Shown one piece after another: positions 1 through 9,438 of a stretch of 64,000 bases of DNA (positions within the stretch are counted from its first letter, which is position 1; every line of letters starts with the position of its first letter). The notes beneath the pieces are model-generated. The model was not told the origin of the DNA. It did no database searches and worked only from the letters and a program-made list of their open reading frames with translations. The DNA is from Acidimicrobiales bacterium (GTDB lineage Bacteria > Actinomycetota > Acidimicrobiia > Acidimicrobiales > SZUA-35), in the NCBI GenBank assembly GCA_020630195.1, contig JAHDBV010000007.1:1-64000 (forward strand). The letters are read 5' to 3'. The translations under genes and the position numbers were made by a program.

Positions 1-1
1 G

Positions 2-1237
2 TACATCAACCCGGAGACGAACACGGCGCACAAGTGCAACATGTGCAACCACCGCATCGAGGTCGGACTCGAGCCGTCGTGCCAGATCGTCTGCCCGACC
101 GAGGCCATCAAGATCGGCGACCTCGACGACCCGACCTCGGAGATCTCGAAGATCATCGCCCGCGACGACGTCGCCGTGCGGGCGCCCGAGCAGAACACCA
201 AGCCGAAGGTCTTCTACCGCGGCGCCGACCAGGCCTCACTCGACCCCACCCGCACCGCCATCGCCAACGACGGCATGGTCTGGGCCGACACGCTGCGGGA
301 CCCGAACGGTGTCCGCCACCCGTCGGTGCCGGTGACGCTCGGCAAGAAGCCGGAATCCGAGGACGGTGTCGTCGCCCGGACCGCCTACACCACCTCGCAC
401 TCGGTGACCTGGGGCGAGAAGGTGTCGGGTTACTTCGTCACGAAGGCGATCGCCGGCGGCGTGATGCTCATGGCCGCCCTCCAGGTGCTGCTCGGCAACG
501 CCGACGAGCAGGCGGCCGTCGGTGTGGTGCCGCCGATCGTGGCCGGGATCTTCCTCGCCGCCACCGGTGCCCTGCTCATCGCGGATCTCAAGCAGCCGGG
601 CCGCTTCTACTACCTGCTCACGAAGGGCAACTGGTCGTCGTGGCTCGTGAAGGGGGCGTATGTGCTGATGGCCTTCGCCGCCGTGTGCGGGCTGTGGTGG
701 ATCGGTGGCCTCGCCGACAGCCCCGGCATGCTCCGGGTGCTCGCCGTGCCCGCCGCACTGCTCGGGCTCGGGACCGCCGGCTACTCGGCGTTCCTCTTCG
801 CCCAGTGTGAGGGCCGTGACCTCTGGCAGACCCCGCTGCTGCTGCCGACCCTGCTCGCCCGGGCCGTCGTCGCCGGTGGGGCGGCCTACGTCGTCATGGA
901 CCTCGTCATGGACGTGCCCGATGCGGCCGCCATGCGGTGGGCCCTCCTCGGTGGTGTCGCCGCGGTGGCGGTGCTCACCTGGATGGAGACGGCGTCGCAC
1001 GGCAGCCGCCACGTCGAACTCGCGGTCCACAACATGGTGAAGGGCGACAACGCGTCGTTCTTCTGGACCGGTGTCGCCATCGGTCTGGCTGCGCCGGCCG
1101 CGTTGTTGATCATCGACCGGGCGGCCGACGTCACCAGCCCGGCCCTCGCCGCCACCGCCGGGGTGTTGGCGTTGATCGGCATGTTCTTCTCCGAGACCGC
1201 CTTCGTCCGGGCCGGCCAGTCCGTCCCGCTCTCTTGA
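2..1237 (+). CDS. Fused 4Fe-4S ferredoxin / NrfD-type membrane subunit of a molybdopterin oxidoreductase complex (5' partial)
   Basis: Frame is open to the window start (YINPETNTAHKCNMCNHRIEVGLEPSCQIVCPTEAI). DmsB/PsrB-type cysteine motif followed by several hydrophobic TM segments typical of NrfD/PsrC. Confidence 0.8.
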   Translation, partial: YINPETNTAHKCNMCNHRIEVGLEPSCQIVCPTEAIKIGDLDDPTSEISKIIARDDVAVRAPEQNTKPKVFYRGADQASLDPTRTAIANDGMVWADTLRDPNGVRHPSVPVTLGKKPESEDGVVARTAYTTSHSVTWGEKVSGYFVTKAIAGGVMLMAALQVLLGNADEQAAVGVVPPIVAGIFLAATGALLIADLKQPGRFYYLLTKGNWSSWLVKGAYVLMAFAAVCGLWWIGGLADSPGMLRVLAVPAALLGLGTAGYSAFLFAQCEGRDLWQTPLLLPTLLARAVVAGGAAYVVMDLVMDVPDAAAMRWALLGGVAAVAVLTWMETASHGSRHVELAVHNMVKGDNASFFWTGVAIGLAAPAALLIIDRAADVTSPALAATAGVLALIGMFFSETAFVRAGQSVPLS

Positions 1238-1263
1238 TCGCCGCCGCCTGAACAGGAACCACC

Positions 1264-4146
1264 ATGGAACTCTCCAAGTACCCCCCGTTCGAGCAGTGGC
1301 ACGACTGGACCGAACTCGACGCCAAGGCCTGGCCCGAGAAGGTCGAGCGCAACTACACCCTCGTGCCCACCACCTGCTTCAACTGTGAGGCCGGCTGTGG
1401 GCTCGTCGCCTACGTCGACAACGAGAACGGCGAGGTCGCCAAGATCGAGGGCAACCCGGAGCACCCGGGTTCCCGTGGCCGCAACTGCGCCAAGGGCCCC
1501 GCGACGCTCAACCAGATGACCGACCCCGAGCGGGTCATGTACCCGATGAAGCGGGTGGGGGAGCGCGGCTCGGGCCAGTGGGAACGCATCTCGTGGGACC
1601 AGGCCCTCGACGAGGTCGGCGGGAAGATCCGCGAGGCCTTCGACGCCGGCCGCAAGAACGGGGTGATGTACCACGTCGGCCGCCCCGGTGAGGACGGCTA
1701 CACCGACCGGGTCCTCAAGGCCTGGGGTGTCGACGGCCACAACTCCCACACCAACATCTGCTCGTCGAACGCCCGCATCGGGTACCAGAGCTGGATGGGC
1801 CACGACCGCCCGTCGTCCGACTTCGCCAACGCGAAGGTGATCTTCCTGATCTCGGCCCACCTCGAGTCGGGCCACTACTTCAACCCCCACGCCCAGCGCA
1901 TCATGGAGGCCCAGGCCAACGGGGCGAAGATCATCGCGTGCGACCCGCGCCTGTCGAACACCGGCGCCAAGGCCGACTACTGGTTGCCCACCTGGCCCGG
2001 CACCGAGCCGTACCTCCTGCTCTCGATCGCCCGCCTGCTGATCGAGTCGGAGACCTGGAACGCCGAGTTCATGCAGCGGTGGACCAACTGGGAGACCTAC
2101 CTCCGGGCCAAGCACCCCGACCGTCCGGTCGAGTGGGAGCAGTTCCGCCCCGCCCTGCTCGAGGAGTACGCCGAGTACACCCCCGAGGCCGCCGAGCAGA
2201 AGACGGGCGTGGCCGCCGAGACGATCCGCGAGATCGCCGAGCTGATCGGGGCCAACCCCACCAAGTTCGCGTCGCACAACTGGCGTGCCGCCGGTGCCGG
2301 TCACCTCGGTGGCTGGCAGGTGGCCCGCTGCCTGTTCTTCCTGAACGTGCTCACCGGCTCGGTCGCCACCGTCGGCGGCACCGCCGGCAACGGCATGAAC
2401 AAGTTCAAGCCGGCCGCACCGATCGGTGCCCCGAACACCCACGAGTGGAACGACCTCGAGTGGCCGGCCGAGTTCCCGCTCGCCTACCACGAGATGTCGA
2501 TCCTGCTGCCGCACTTCCTCAACGAGGGGCGGGGCACGCTCGACGTCTACTTCAGCCGGGTCTACAACCCGATCTGGACCAACCCCGACGGGTTCACCTG
2601 GATGGAGGCGCTCACCGACGAAGAGAAGGTGAAGTGCCACGTGGCGCTCACCCCGACCTGGTCGGAGACGTCGTGGTTCGCCGACTACGTGCTGCCGATG
2701 GGTGTGGCCACCGAGCGTCACGACATCCACTCCTACGAGACCCATGCCGGTCGGTGGATCGGGTTCCGCCAGCCCATCGGGCGGCGCTACGCCGAGCTGC
2801 GTGACCGGGCCGAGGGCGGCTCGGGTGAACTCGGCCCCGACGCCCGCTCGTACGACTACAACGTCGGCGAGGTCTGGGAGGAGAACGAGTTCTGGATCGA
2901 TCTGTCGTGGCGGATCGACCCGGACGGCTCCCTCGGTATCCGCGAGTGGTTCGAATCCGAGACCCACCCCGGCAAGCCGCTCACCATCGACGAGTACTAC
3001 GCCCGGATGTTCGCCGACAGCGTGCCCGGCCTGGCCGACGCCGCGGCCGAGGCCGGTCAGACCCCGCTCGACTTCATGCGTGACCGCTCGGCGTTCGCCG
3101 TGCCGACCGACCCGTACGAGCCCTACGAGCGGGCGGTCGCCGACGATGCACTCGACGGGTGTGAGGTCGACGACCGCGGGGTCTACCGCAAGCCCGGCAC
3201 GGCGGGATCGTGGGACGGCGACCTCGGCGGCCTCGACGATCTGAAGCTCCAGCCGCTCGGCGACGGCTCGCCGGCCGTCTCGATCGACGGTGAGGCGAAG
3301 GAGGGCTTCCCGACGCCGTCGAAGAAGCTCGAGCTCTACTCCGAGACCCTCGCCGACTGGGGTTGGCCCGAGTACGCCACCCCGACGTGGATCCCCTCAC
3401 ACGTGCACTGGGAGGACATGGATCTCGCCGGCAACGAGCGCATCCTGTTGCCGACGTTCCGGATCCCGACCCTGATCCACACCCGGTCGGCGAACTCGAA
3501 GTGGCTCAACGAGATCTCGCACCGCCATCCCCTGTGGCTCCACCCCTCCGACGCCGAGCAGCTCGGCATCGAGGAGAACGGACTCGTGCGGATCACCACC
3601 CGGATCGGGCACTTCGTGATCCAGGCGTGGCGTACCGAGGGCATCCGTCCCGGTGTCGTCGCCGCCTCGCACCACATGGGTCGCTGGCGCCTCGAAGAGG
3701 ACAAGGCCCGCTCGTGGGGTGCCGGGAAGGCCTCGATCCAGAGCTCGAAGAACGCGGAGGGCGGCACCACGTGGTCGCTGAAGCGTGAGCACGGCAACGA
3801 GTCGTACGACTCGTCCGGATCGGCACAGACCGACGCCGACACCGGCCGGATCTGGTGGAACGACACCGGTGTGCACCAGAACGCCACGTTCTGCGTGCAG
3901 CCGGATCCGATCTCGGGCATGCAGTGCTGGCACCAGCGGGTGCGGGTGACACCGGCCGAGGCCGGTGACGAGTACGGCGACGTCGTGGTCGACACGGCGA
4001 AGAGCCGTGAGGCCTATCTCGACTGGATGTCGAAGACCCGGCCCGCCGGCACGGCCACCGCGGCCGGCGCCGCCGGTCTGCGACGTCCGCTCTGGTACGC
4101 CCGACCGCTCAAGCCGAACCCGAGCGCCTACCGCATCCCCGAGTGA
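1264..4146 (+). CDS. Molybdopterin-dependent oxidoreductase catalytic subunit (DMSO reductase superfamily)
   Basis: N-terminal CxxCxxxC-type cluster motif (TTCFNCEAGCGLVAYV...GRNCAKG), HTNICSSNARIGYQ, and C-terminal molydopterin-dinucleotide-binding region. No twin-arginine signal. 26 nt after the FeS-NrfD gene. Confidence 0.88.
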   Translation: MELSKYPPFEQWHDWTELDAKAWPEKVERNYTLVPTTCFNCEAGCGLVAYVDNENGEVAKIEGNPEHPGSRGRNCAKGPATLNQMTDPERVMYPMKRVGERGSGQWERISWDQALDEVGGKIREAFDAGRKNGVMYHVGRPGEDGYTDRVLKAWGVDGHNSHTNICSSNARIGYQSWMGHDRPSSDFANAKVIFLISAHLESGHYFNPHAQRIMEAQANGAKIIACDPRLSNTGAKADYWLPTWPGTEPYLLLSIARLLIESETWNAEFMQRWTNWETYLRAKHPDRPVEWEQFRPALLEEYAEYTPEAAEQKTGVAAETIREIAELIGANPTKFASHNWRAAGAGHLGGWQVARCLFFLNVLTGSVATVGGTAGNGMNKFKPAAPIGAPNTHEWNDLEWPAEFPLAYHEMSILLPHFLNEGRGTLDVYFSRVYNPIWTNPDGFTWMEALTDEEKVKCHVALTPTWSETSWFADYVLPMGVATERHDIHSYETHAGRWIGFRQPIGRRYAELRDRAEGGSGELGPDARSYDYNVGEVWEENEFWIDLSWRIDPDGSLGIREWFESETHPGKPLTIDEYYARMFADSVPGLADAAAEAGQTPLDFMRDRSAFAVPTDPYEPYERAVADDALDGCEVDDRGVYRKPGTAGSWDGDLGGLDDLKLQPLGDGSPAVSIDGEAKEGFPTPSKKLELYSETLADWGWPEYATPTWIPSHVHWEDMDLAGNERILLPTFRIPTLIHTRSANSKWLNEISHRHPLWLHPSDAEQLGIEENGLVRITTRIGHFVIQAWRTEGIRPGVVAASHHMGRWRLEEDKARSWGAGKASIQSSKNAEGGTTWSLKREHGNESYDSSGSAQTDADTGRIWWNDTGVHQNATFCVQPDPISGMQCWHQRVRVTPAEAGDEYGDVVVDTAKSREAYLDWMSKTRPAGTATAAGAAGLRRPLWYARPLKPNPSAYRIPE

Positions 4147-4167
4147 TCGCACTGCGGTCGGGGCCGG

Positions 4168-4635
4168 TCAGCCGGCTTCGACCGCCCGCTTCAGGTTGGC
4201 GAGACCCTTCTCGAAGTCGGAACCGACCATCTTGTCCATGGTCTGGCCGAACACGCCCATGATCTTGACCATGCGGGTCCGGGTGCCGGTCATGCGCCAG
4301 GCCACGCTCGCCCCGTCACCGGCGGGCTCGACGAGCCACTCGACCCCGGCCTCGGACTTGAACGGCTTCAGGAACCGAAGATCGACCGCGATGCGTCCAG
4401 GCGCCTCGACCTCGGTCAGCTCCATCGATCCGGCCCCGACCTTGCGGTTGCCCGTCCAGGCATAGGTCGAGCCGACGGTGCCCGGCGTGCCGCCGTGGGT
4501 GACCGTCAGGTCGGGATCGAGGTCGGCCCACGGGGACCATTCGTCGTAGCGGGTCAGGTCGGCCATCAACTCGAAGACGGCGTCGGGGGTGGCGTCGATG
4601 GTGGTGCGGCGCACCACCTCGTAGGTGTCGGACAT
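4168..4635 (-). CDS. SRPBCC family protein (polyketide cyclase/START-like)
   Basis: MSDTYEVVRRTTIDATPDAVFELMADLTRYDEWSPWADLDPDL, typical SRPBCC N-terminus; internal start chosen over the longer ORF. Confidence 0.8.
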   Translation of the reverse strand: MSDTYEVVRRTTIDATPDAVFELMADLTRYDEWSPWADLDPDLTVTHGGTPGTVGSTYAWTGNRKVGAGSMELTEVEAPGRIAVDLRFLKPFKSEAGVEWLVEPAGDGASVAWRMTGTRTRMVKIMGVFGQTMDKMVGSDFEKGLANLKRAVEAG

Positions 4636-4721
4636 GACGGGACTCCTGGGGCGATGTGGGCCATCCATGGTGGCACGAGTGGGTACGGCCCGCTGGTGAA
4701 CCGGCGCAACCGCCCGGCCGG

Positions 4722-5759
4722 TCAGGCGCCGCGTTGGCGGTCGTCCGGCGCGTCGCCACGGTGGCGTGAACGCCGCAGGGCGGTGACCGGGCGCATCGGG
4801 GCTCGCGCCGCCGAGGCGAGGCCACGACCGACCGGGGCGGCGAGGCGTGGTCGGCCGACCAGACCGATCCGGGCGAACCACAACCACGACACCACACCGA
4901 CGGCGACCATCACCGCGGTCACGACGATCCAACCCCACGGCTCCTCGGAGGCCGGCAGATCGCGGGTGTTCATGCCGTACCACCCGGCGATGAGTGTCAT
5001 CGGCAACACGATGGCGGCGTAGACGGTGAGGAGGTTCGCCGCCCGCCCCTGTCGCTCGGCCACGGCGCCCCGGTAGGTGTCGAGGGTGTCGGTCATCAGC
5101 TGGCGGGCGGTGCCGAGTGAGGACACGACCTTGGCGTGGGCGTCGTAGGCGTCCACCAGCTGCCGCCTCGCCGGCTCGTCCACCAGCTCGACGGTGCGGC
5201 TCACGAGATCGTCGAGCACACGGAGCTGCGGGTTCAGCATCGTGCGGATGGTCGATTCCTCACGCCGCAGCATCTGGATCTCGGCGAGCACGGTCGGTGA
5301 TGCGACGAGTGCGTCGTCGGCGAGCTGGTCGATCCGGCGTTCGAACTCGTCGATGATCGTGAGATAGCGACGCCCGATGAGCTCGGCGAGGTGGCCGAGC
5401 AGCGTGGCCGGTCCGTCGGCGGCCAGGTGGGCGTGGTCGGCGAGGCGGTCCCACAACCAGTCGATGCTCGGCACGGGGCGTGCGTGCATGGTGATGAGGG
5501 TGTCGCCGACGACGAAGCAGTCGAGCTCGATCGTGTCGAGACGATCCTCGTCGTCGGTCGTGAGGGCGTGGAGCACCACGAAGAGCTGGTCGCCGAAGGT
5601 CTCGCGCTTGGGGAGCTGCTCGATGTCGAGCACGTCCTCCACGGCGGCATCGGGCAGGTCGTGAGCCTCGGCGATGTGCTCGACCTCGACCTCGTCGAGA
5701 TCGTGGTCGATCCAGAGCCCGCCACCGGGCAGGACCTGTCGGCGCGAACGTTCCGGCAT
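4722..5759 (-). CDS. CorA-like magnesium/divalent cation transporter
   Basis: C-terminal two TM segments with YGMN motif (IAGWYGMNTRDLP); CorA-type N-terminal domain. Confidence 0.88.
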   Translation of the reverse strand: MPERSRRQVLPGGGLWIDHDLDEVEVEHIAEAHDLPDAAVEDVLDIEQLPKRETFGDQLFVVLHALTTDDEDRLDTIELDCFVVGDTLITMHARPVPSIDWLWDRLADHAHLAADGPATLLGHLAELIGRRYLTIIDEFERRIDQLADDALVASPTVLAEIQMLRREESTIRTMLNPQLRVLDDLVSRTVELVDEPARRQLVDAYDAHAKVVSSLGTARQLMTDTLDTYRGAVAERQGRAANLLTVYAAIVLPMTLIAGWYGMNTRDLPASEEPWGWIVVTAVMVAVGVVSWLWFARIGLVGRPRLAAPVGRGLASAARAPMRPVTALRRSRHRGDAPDDRQRGA

Positions 5760-5842
5760 CGGCCCATCTTGGCGAGCCGGGTCGGACGGGTGGGTGACCG
5801 TCGTCTGGGCCGGGCGGCACCCCGCCACTAGGTTCGCCGCCC

Positions 5843-7234
5843 ATGAGCGCGGAACTGTGGAACCGGCAAGCCGTCGAACTGGCGGCGATGATCGCCGCGG
5901 GTGAGGTCTCGAGCCGGGAGGTCGTCGACGCCCACCTCGATCGGATCGCCGCCGTCAACGGTGAACTCAACGCCGTCACCCACGAGATGGCCGATTCGGC
6001 CCGGGCCGCCGCCGATGCCGCCGATGCGGCGCCGGAGCCGACGGGCCCGCTGCACGGTGTGCCGTTCACGATCAAGGAGAACATCGATCTGGTCGGCGCC
6101 CCGACCACCCACGGCGTCGCCGCGTTCGCCGAGCAGATGCCGACCGAGTCGGCCGTGACGACCCAGCGGATCATCGACGCCGGCGGTGTGCCGATCGGGC
6201 GGACGAACATGCCCGAGTTCGGTCTCCGGGTGTCGACCGACAACACGTTCCGGGGCCTCACCCGCAACCCGTGGCACCACGACCGCACGGCGGGCGGCTC
6301 CTCCGGTGGCGAGGGTTCGGCGATCGCGACGGGCATGAGCCCGCTCGGGCTCGGGAACGACATCGGGGGTTCGATCCGCAACCCGGCGATCTGCAACGGG
6401 GTGGTCGGTCTGAAGCCGGGCTTCGGCCGCATCCCGCGGGTGTCGGCGCTCGACCCGCAGGATCCCGGGATCTCGGCCCAGTTGATGGCGGTGGAGGGCC
6501 CGCTGGCCCGCTCGATCGGCGACCTCCGGGTGGCGTTCGAGGTGCTCGCCGGTCGGCATCCACGGGATCCCCGGGTGCTCGACGCGCCCGTCGACGGCCC
6601 GCCGCTCCCGAAGCGGGCGGCGGTCGTGCGATCGGCCGGTTCGTCCGCGGTGTCGACCTGGGCGCTCGCCGGGGTCGACGCCGCCGCGGCGGCACTCGAG
6701 GAGAAGGGGTGGGAGCTCACCGAGATCGAACTCCCCGAACTCGACCTCGTCGCCGAGGTCTGGGGGCAGCTCCTGTCGTTCGACATCGGCCAGAACCTGC
6801 CCGTGCTGTCGATGGTGATGGGGCAGGTCGAGGTCGGTGTGCTCGAGGCGTTGCTCGCCGAGAACGCCACGATCGAGCGCCCGATCCAGCAGGCCTTCGT
6901 CGAGCGGCTCCGCCTGCAGCGGGTCTGGACCGAGCTGTTCGACCGCTTCGGTGCCGTGCTCGCCCCCGGCTGGTTGCAGCCGCCGTTCGAGCACGGCGCG
7001 GACGTCGCCCAGGGCCAGCAGGTCGGGATCCTGGAGACGTATCTCCCGACGATCGTGCCGGCCAACGTGCTCGGGTATCCGGTCGTGGCGATGACCACGG
7101 CGGAGCACGATGCCCTGCCCACCTCGGTGCAGATCTACGCCGACCACGGACGGGAGGACCATGCCCTCACCGTCGCGGCGGAGATCGAGGCGGTGACGGG
7201 CGTTCGGACGGCGGTGAGTCCGGTCTGGAGCTGA
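5843..7234 (+). CDS. Amidase (amidase signature family)
   Basis: GVPFTIKENID, GGSSGGEGSAIATGMSPLGLGNDIGGSIRNPA: Ser-cisSer-Lys amidase signature. Confidence 0.9.
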   Translation: MSAELWNRQAVELAAMIAAGEVSSREVVDAHLDRIAAVNGELNAVTHEMADSARAAADAADAAPEPTGPLHGVPFTIKENIDLVGAPTTHGVAAFAEQMPTESAVTTQRIIDAGGVPIGRTNMPEFGLRVSTDNTFRGLTRNPWHHDRTAGGSSGGEGSAIATGMSPLGLGNDIGGSIRNPAICNGVVGLKPGFGRIPRVSALDPQDPGISAQLMAVEGPLARSIGDLRVAFEVLAGRHPRDPRVLDAPVDGPPLPKRAAVVRSAGSSAVSTWALAGVDAAAAALEEKGWELTEIELPELDLVAEVWGQLLSFDIGQNLPVLSMVMGQVEVGVLEALLAENATIERPIQQAFVERLRLQRVWTELFDRFGAVLAPGWLQPPFEHGADVAQGQQVGILETYLPTIVPANVLGYPVVAMTTAEHDALPTSVQIYADHGREDHALTVAAEIEAVTGVRTAVSPVWS

Positions 7235-7251
7235 GCGCCCCCGCCCGGCGC

Positions 7252-8025
7252 TCAGGCGAACATCGTCGACCCGCCACAGAGGGTCAGGGCCTGGCCGGTC
7301 ATGTAGCTGCTCGCCTGCGAGGCGAGGTAGACGGCCACGCCACCGAAGTCCTCGGCCTCGCCGAAGCGGGCCAGGGGGATCTGGGCGAGGTTCTGTTCGG
7401 CGAGCTCCGGGGTCTCCCACAGGACGCGGGAGAAGTCGGTCTTGATGACACCCGGGCAGATGGCGTTGACCCGGGTGCCCTGCGGCCCGAGCTCCATCGC
7501 CAGGTTCCGCACCAGGCCGATGAGGGCGAGCTTCGACACGCCGTAGGGGCCGATGATCGTGTTCGGACGCAACGCCCCGACCGACGAGGTGAACATCATC
7601 GAGCCGCTGCCGAGCTCGGCCATGTCGTCCTTGACGAGGCGGGCGAGGTGCAGATTGGCCTGGACGTTGCGTCGCATCGTCTTGTCGAACTGCTCGTCGG
7701 TGAGATCGAACGTCGAACCGAAGTGCACGTTGACACCGGCGTTGCCGACGAGCACACCGATCGGGCCGGCGACCTCACGCGCCCGCGTCACGAGCGCTTC
7801 GAGTGACTCGGGCTTCGAGATGTCGGCGGCGACGGCGTGGGCTCGCGTCTCGCCGACCTCGGCGTTGATCTCGTCGGCGGCGGCCTCGAGCGCCTCGATC
7901 TTGCGGGCCGAGATGACCACGGTGGCGCCGTGGTCGGCGAGGGATCGGGCCATCTCGAAGCCCATGCCCCGGGAGGCCCCGGTGAGCAGGGCGGTGGTGC
8001 CGGTGAGATCGAACAGGGTGCGCAT
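7252..8025 (-). CDS. SDR family oxidoreductase
   Basis: TALLTGASRGMGFEMA, NAGVNV, YGVSKLALIGL. Confidence 0.9.
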   Translation of the reverse strand: MRTLFDLTGTTALLTGASRGMGFEMARSLADHGATVVISARKIEALEAAADEINAEVGETRAHAVAADISKPESLEALVTRAREVAGPIGVLVGNAGVNVHFGSTFDLTDEQFDKTMRRNVQANLHLARLVKDDMAELGSGSMMFTSSVGALRPNTIIGPYGVSKLALIGLVRNLAMELGPQGTRVNAICPGVIKTDFSRVLWETPELAEQNLAQIPLARFGEAEDFGGVAVYLASQASSYMTGQALTLCGGSTMFA

Positions 8026-8085
8026 GATCGGTTCCTCGTGGGTGGGTGGCGACGGGGCGATCTGAGTCGCCCGGCCCGCTCGGGG

Positions 8086-8493
8086 TCAAGACGAGGTGGT
8101 GTCCGCTCGTTCGTCGAAGTCGGCTCGCGCGGCCCGCACGTGGGGGAGATGGTCCTCGGACCAGATCCGGATCGCTTCCAACGGCGCGGAGATGGTCTCG
8201 CCGAGTTCGGTGAGGGAGTACTCGACACTCGGCGGCCGGTGCTCGACGAGGACGTGGCGGTGCACGAGCCCGTCACGTTCGAGGCGTCGGAGGGTCTGGG
8301 TCAGCATCTTCTGGGTGATGCCCGGAACGGCTCGGCGGAGCTCACCGAAGCGGTGGGGGTGCTCCTGGAGGCGGCCGATGACGAGCACGGTCCACTTCGA
8401 CCCGACGAGGTCGAGCGTGTCGCGGCACGGGCAGGTGGCGCAGTAGGCGTCGCCGTGGTCGTGATCGTCGAGCGCTGCGTCGGTGGTTTCCAT
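8086..8493 (-). CDS. HxlR-type winged-helix transcriptional regulator
   Basis: CPCRDTLDLVGSKWTVLVIGRLQEHPHRFGELRRAVPGITQKMLTQTLRRLERDGLV; AGGAGG Shine-Dalgarno about 8 nt upstream of the start. Confidence 0.92.
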   Translation of the reverse strand: METTDAALDDHDHGDAYCATCPCRDTLDLVGSKWTVLVIGRLQEHPHRFGELRRAVPGITQKMLTQTLRRLERDGLVHRHVLVEHRPPSVEYSLTELGETISAPLEAIRIWSEDHLPHVRAARADFDERADTTSS

Positions 8494-8590
8494 CGGGTAC
8501 CTACCTCCTCCTGAGGTGCCTTCTTGCCGAAGGTAACGGCTCGACGGAGGATCGGGGTGCCCCGCCCGCCGACCTCGACCGGAGCCAGCC

Positions 8591-9382
8591 ATGACCAAGA
8601 CGATCGCCATCACCGGCGCCACCGACGGCATCGGCCTCGCCACCGCCGTCCGCCTCGCCGAGCTCGGCCATGAGCTCGTGGTGCACGGACGGTCCGAGGC
8701 GAAGCTCGAGGCCGCCGTCGCGGCCATCCGGGCCGCTGCACCCACCGCCGTGGTCGCGGCGGTGCGGGCCGACCTGTCCGACCTCGCCGAGACGCGTGCG
8801 CTGGCCGACGACCTCGCCGGCCGCTCACTCGACGTGTTGATCAACAACGCCGGGGTGTTCAAGGTCGCCGAGACCCGCATGGCCGACGGTCTCGATGTCC
8901 GCATGCAGGTCAACGTGGTGGCGCCGTTCCTGATCAACCGGCTGGTCGAACCGACGATGCCGCCCGACGGGCGCATCGTGAACCTGTCGTCGGCCGCGCA
9001 GGCCCCGGTCGACCCGGAGGTGCTCCGTGGCACCCGGGCCGCCGATCACATGGAGGCCTACGCCCAGTCGAAGCTCGCCCTCACGATGATCTCGATGGCG
9101 CTCGGCCTCGCGCGGCCGGAGGGCCCGATGGTGGTGGCGGTCAACCCGGGCTCCCTGCTCGCCACCCGCATGGTCAACGAGGGGTTCGGCGTCGCCGGCT
9201 CCGACATCGGCATCGGGGTCGGCATCCTCGTGGCCGCGGCGGTCGGGGACGAGTTCGCCGACGCCCACGGCACGTACTTCGACAACGACGCCCGCCGGTT
9301 CGCCCCGCCCCACCCGGACGCACTCGACCCGGCGATCCGTGCGCTCGTCGTGGCCGAGGTCGCGGCGCTGGCCGATCGTTGA
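8591..9382 (+). CDS. SDR family NAD(P)-dependent oxidoreductase
   Basis: IAITGATDGIGLATAVRLAELGHELVVHGR, NNAGVF, YAQSKLAL; divergent from the HxlR gene. Confidence 0.9.
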   Translation: MTKTIAITGATDGIGLATAVRLAELGHELVVHGRSEAKLEAAVAAIRAAAPTAVVAAVRADLSDLAETRALADDLAGRSLDVLINNAGVFKVAETRMADGLDVRMQVNVVAPFLINRLVEPTMPPDGRIVNLSSAAQAPVDPEVLRGTRAADHMEAYAQSKLALTMISMALGLARPEGPMVVAVNPGSLLATRMVNEGFGVAGSDIGIGVGILVAAAVGDEFADAHGTYFDNDARRFAPPHPDALDPAIRALVVAEVAALADR

Positions 9383-9438
9383 GGGGTGTGCGCCCCGAAC
9401 CCGTGTGAGCCGCCCGATCGGATCGGGTGGGGTCGCCG

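Noticed and set aside
886-2967. 693-aa minus-strand ORF antisense to the molybdoenzyme gene
   Set aside because: No domain signature; the plus strand encodes an unambiguous molybdopterin oxidoreductase.
5260-7122. 620-aa and 530-aa minus-strand ORFs opposite the amidase
   Set aside because: Ser/Arg-rich shadow ORFs; the amidase signature is on the plus strand.
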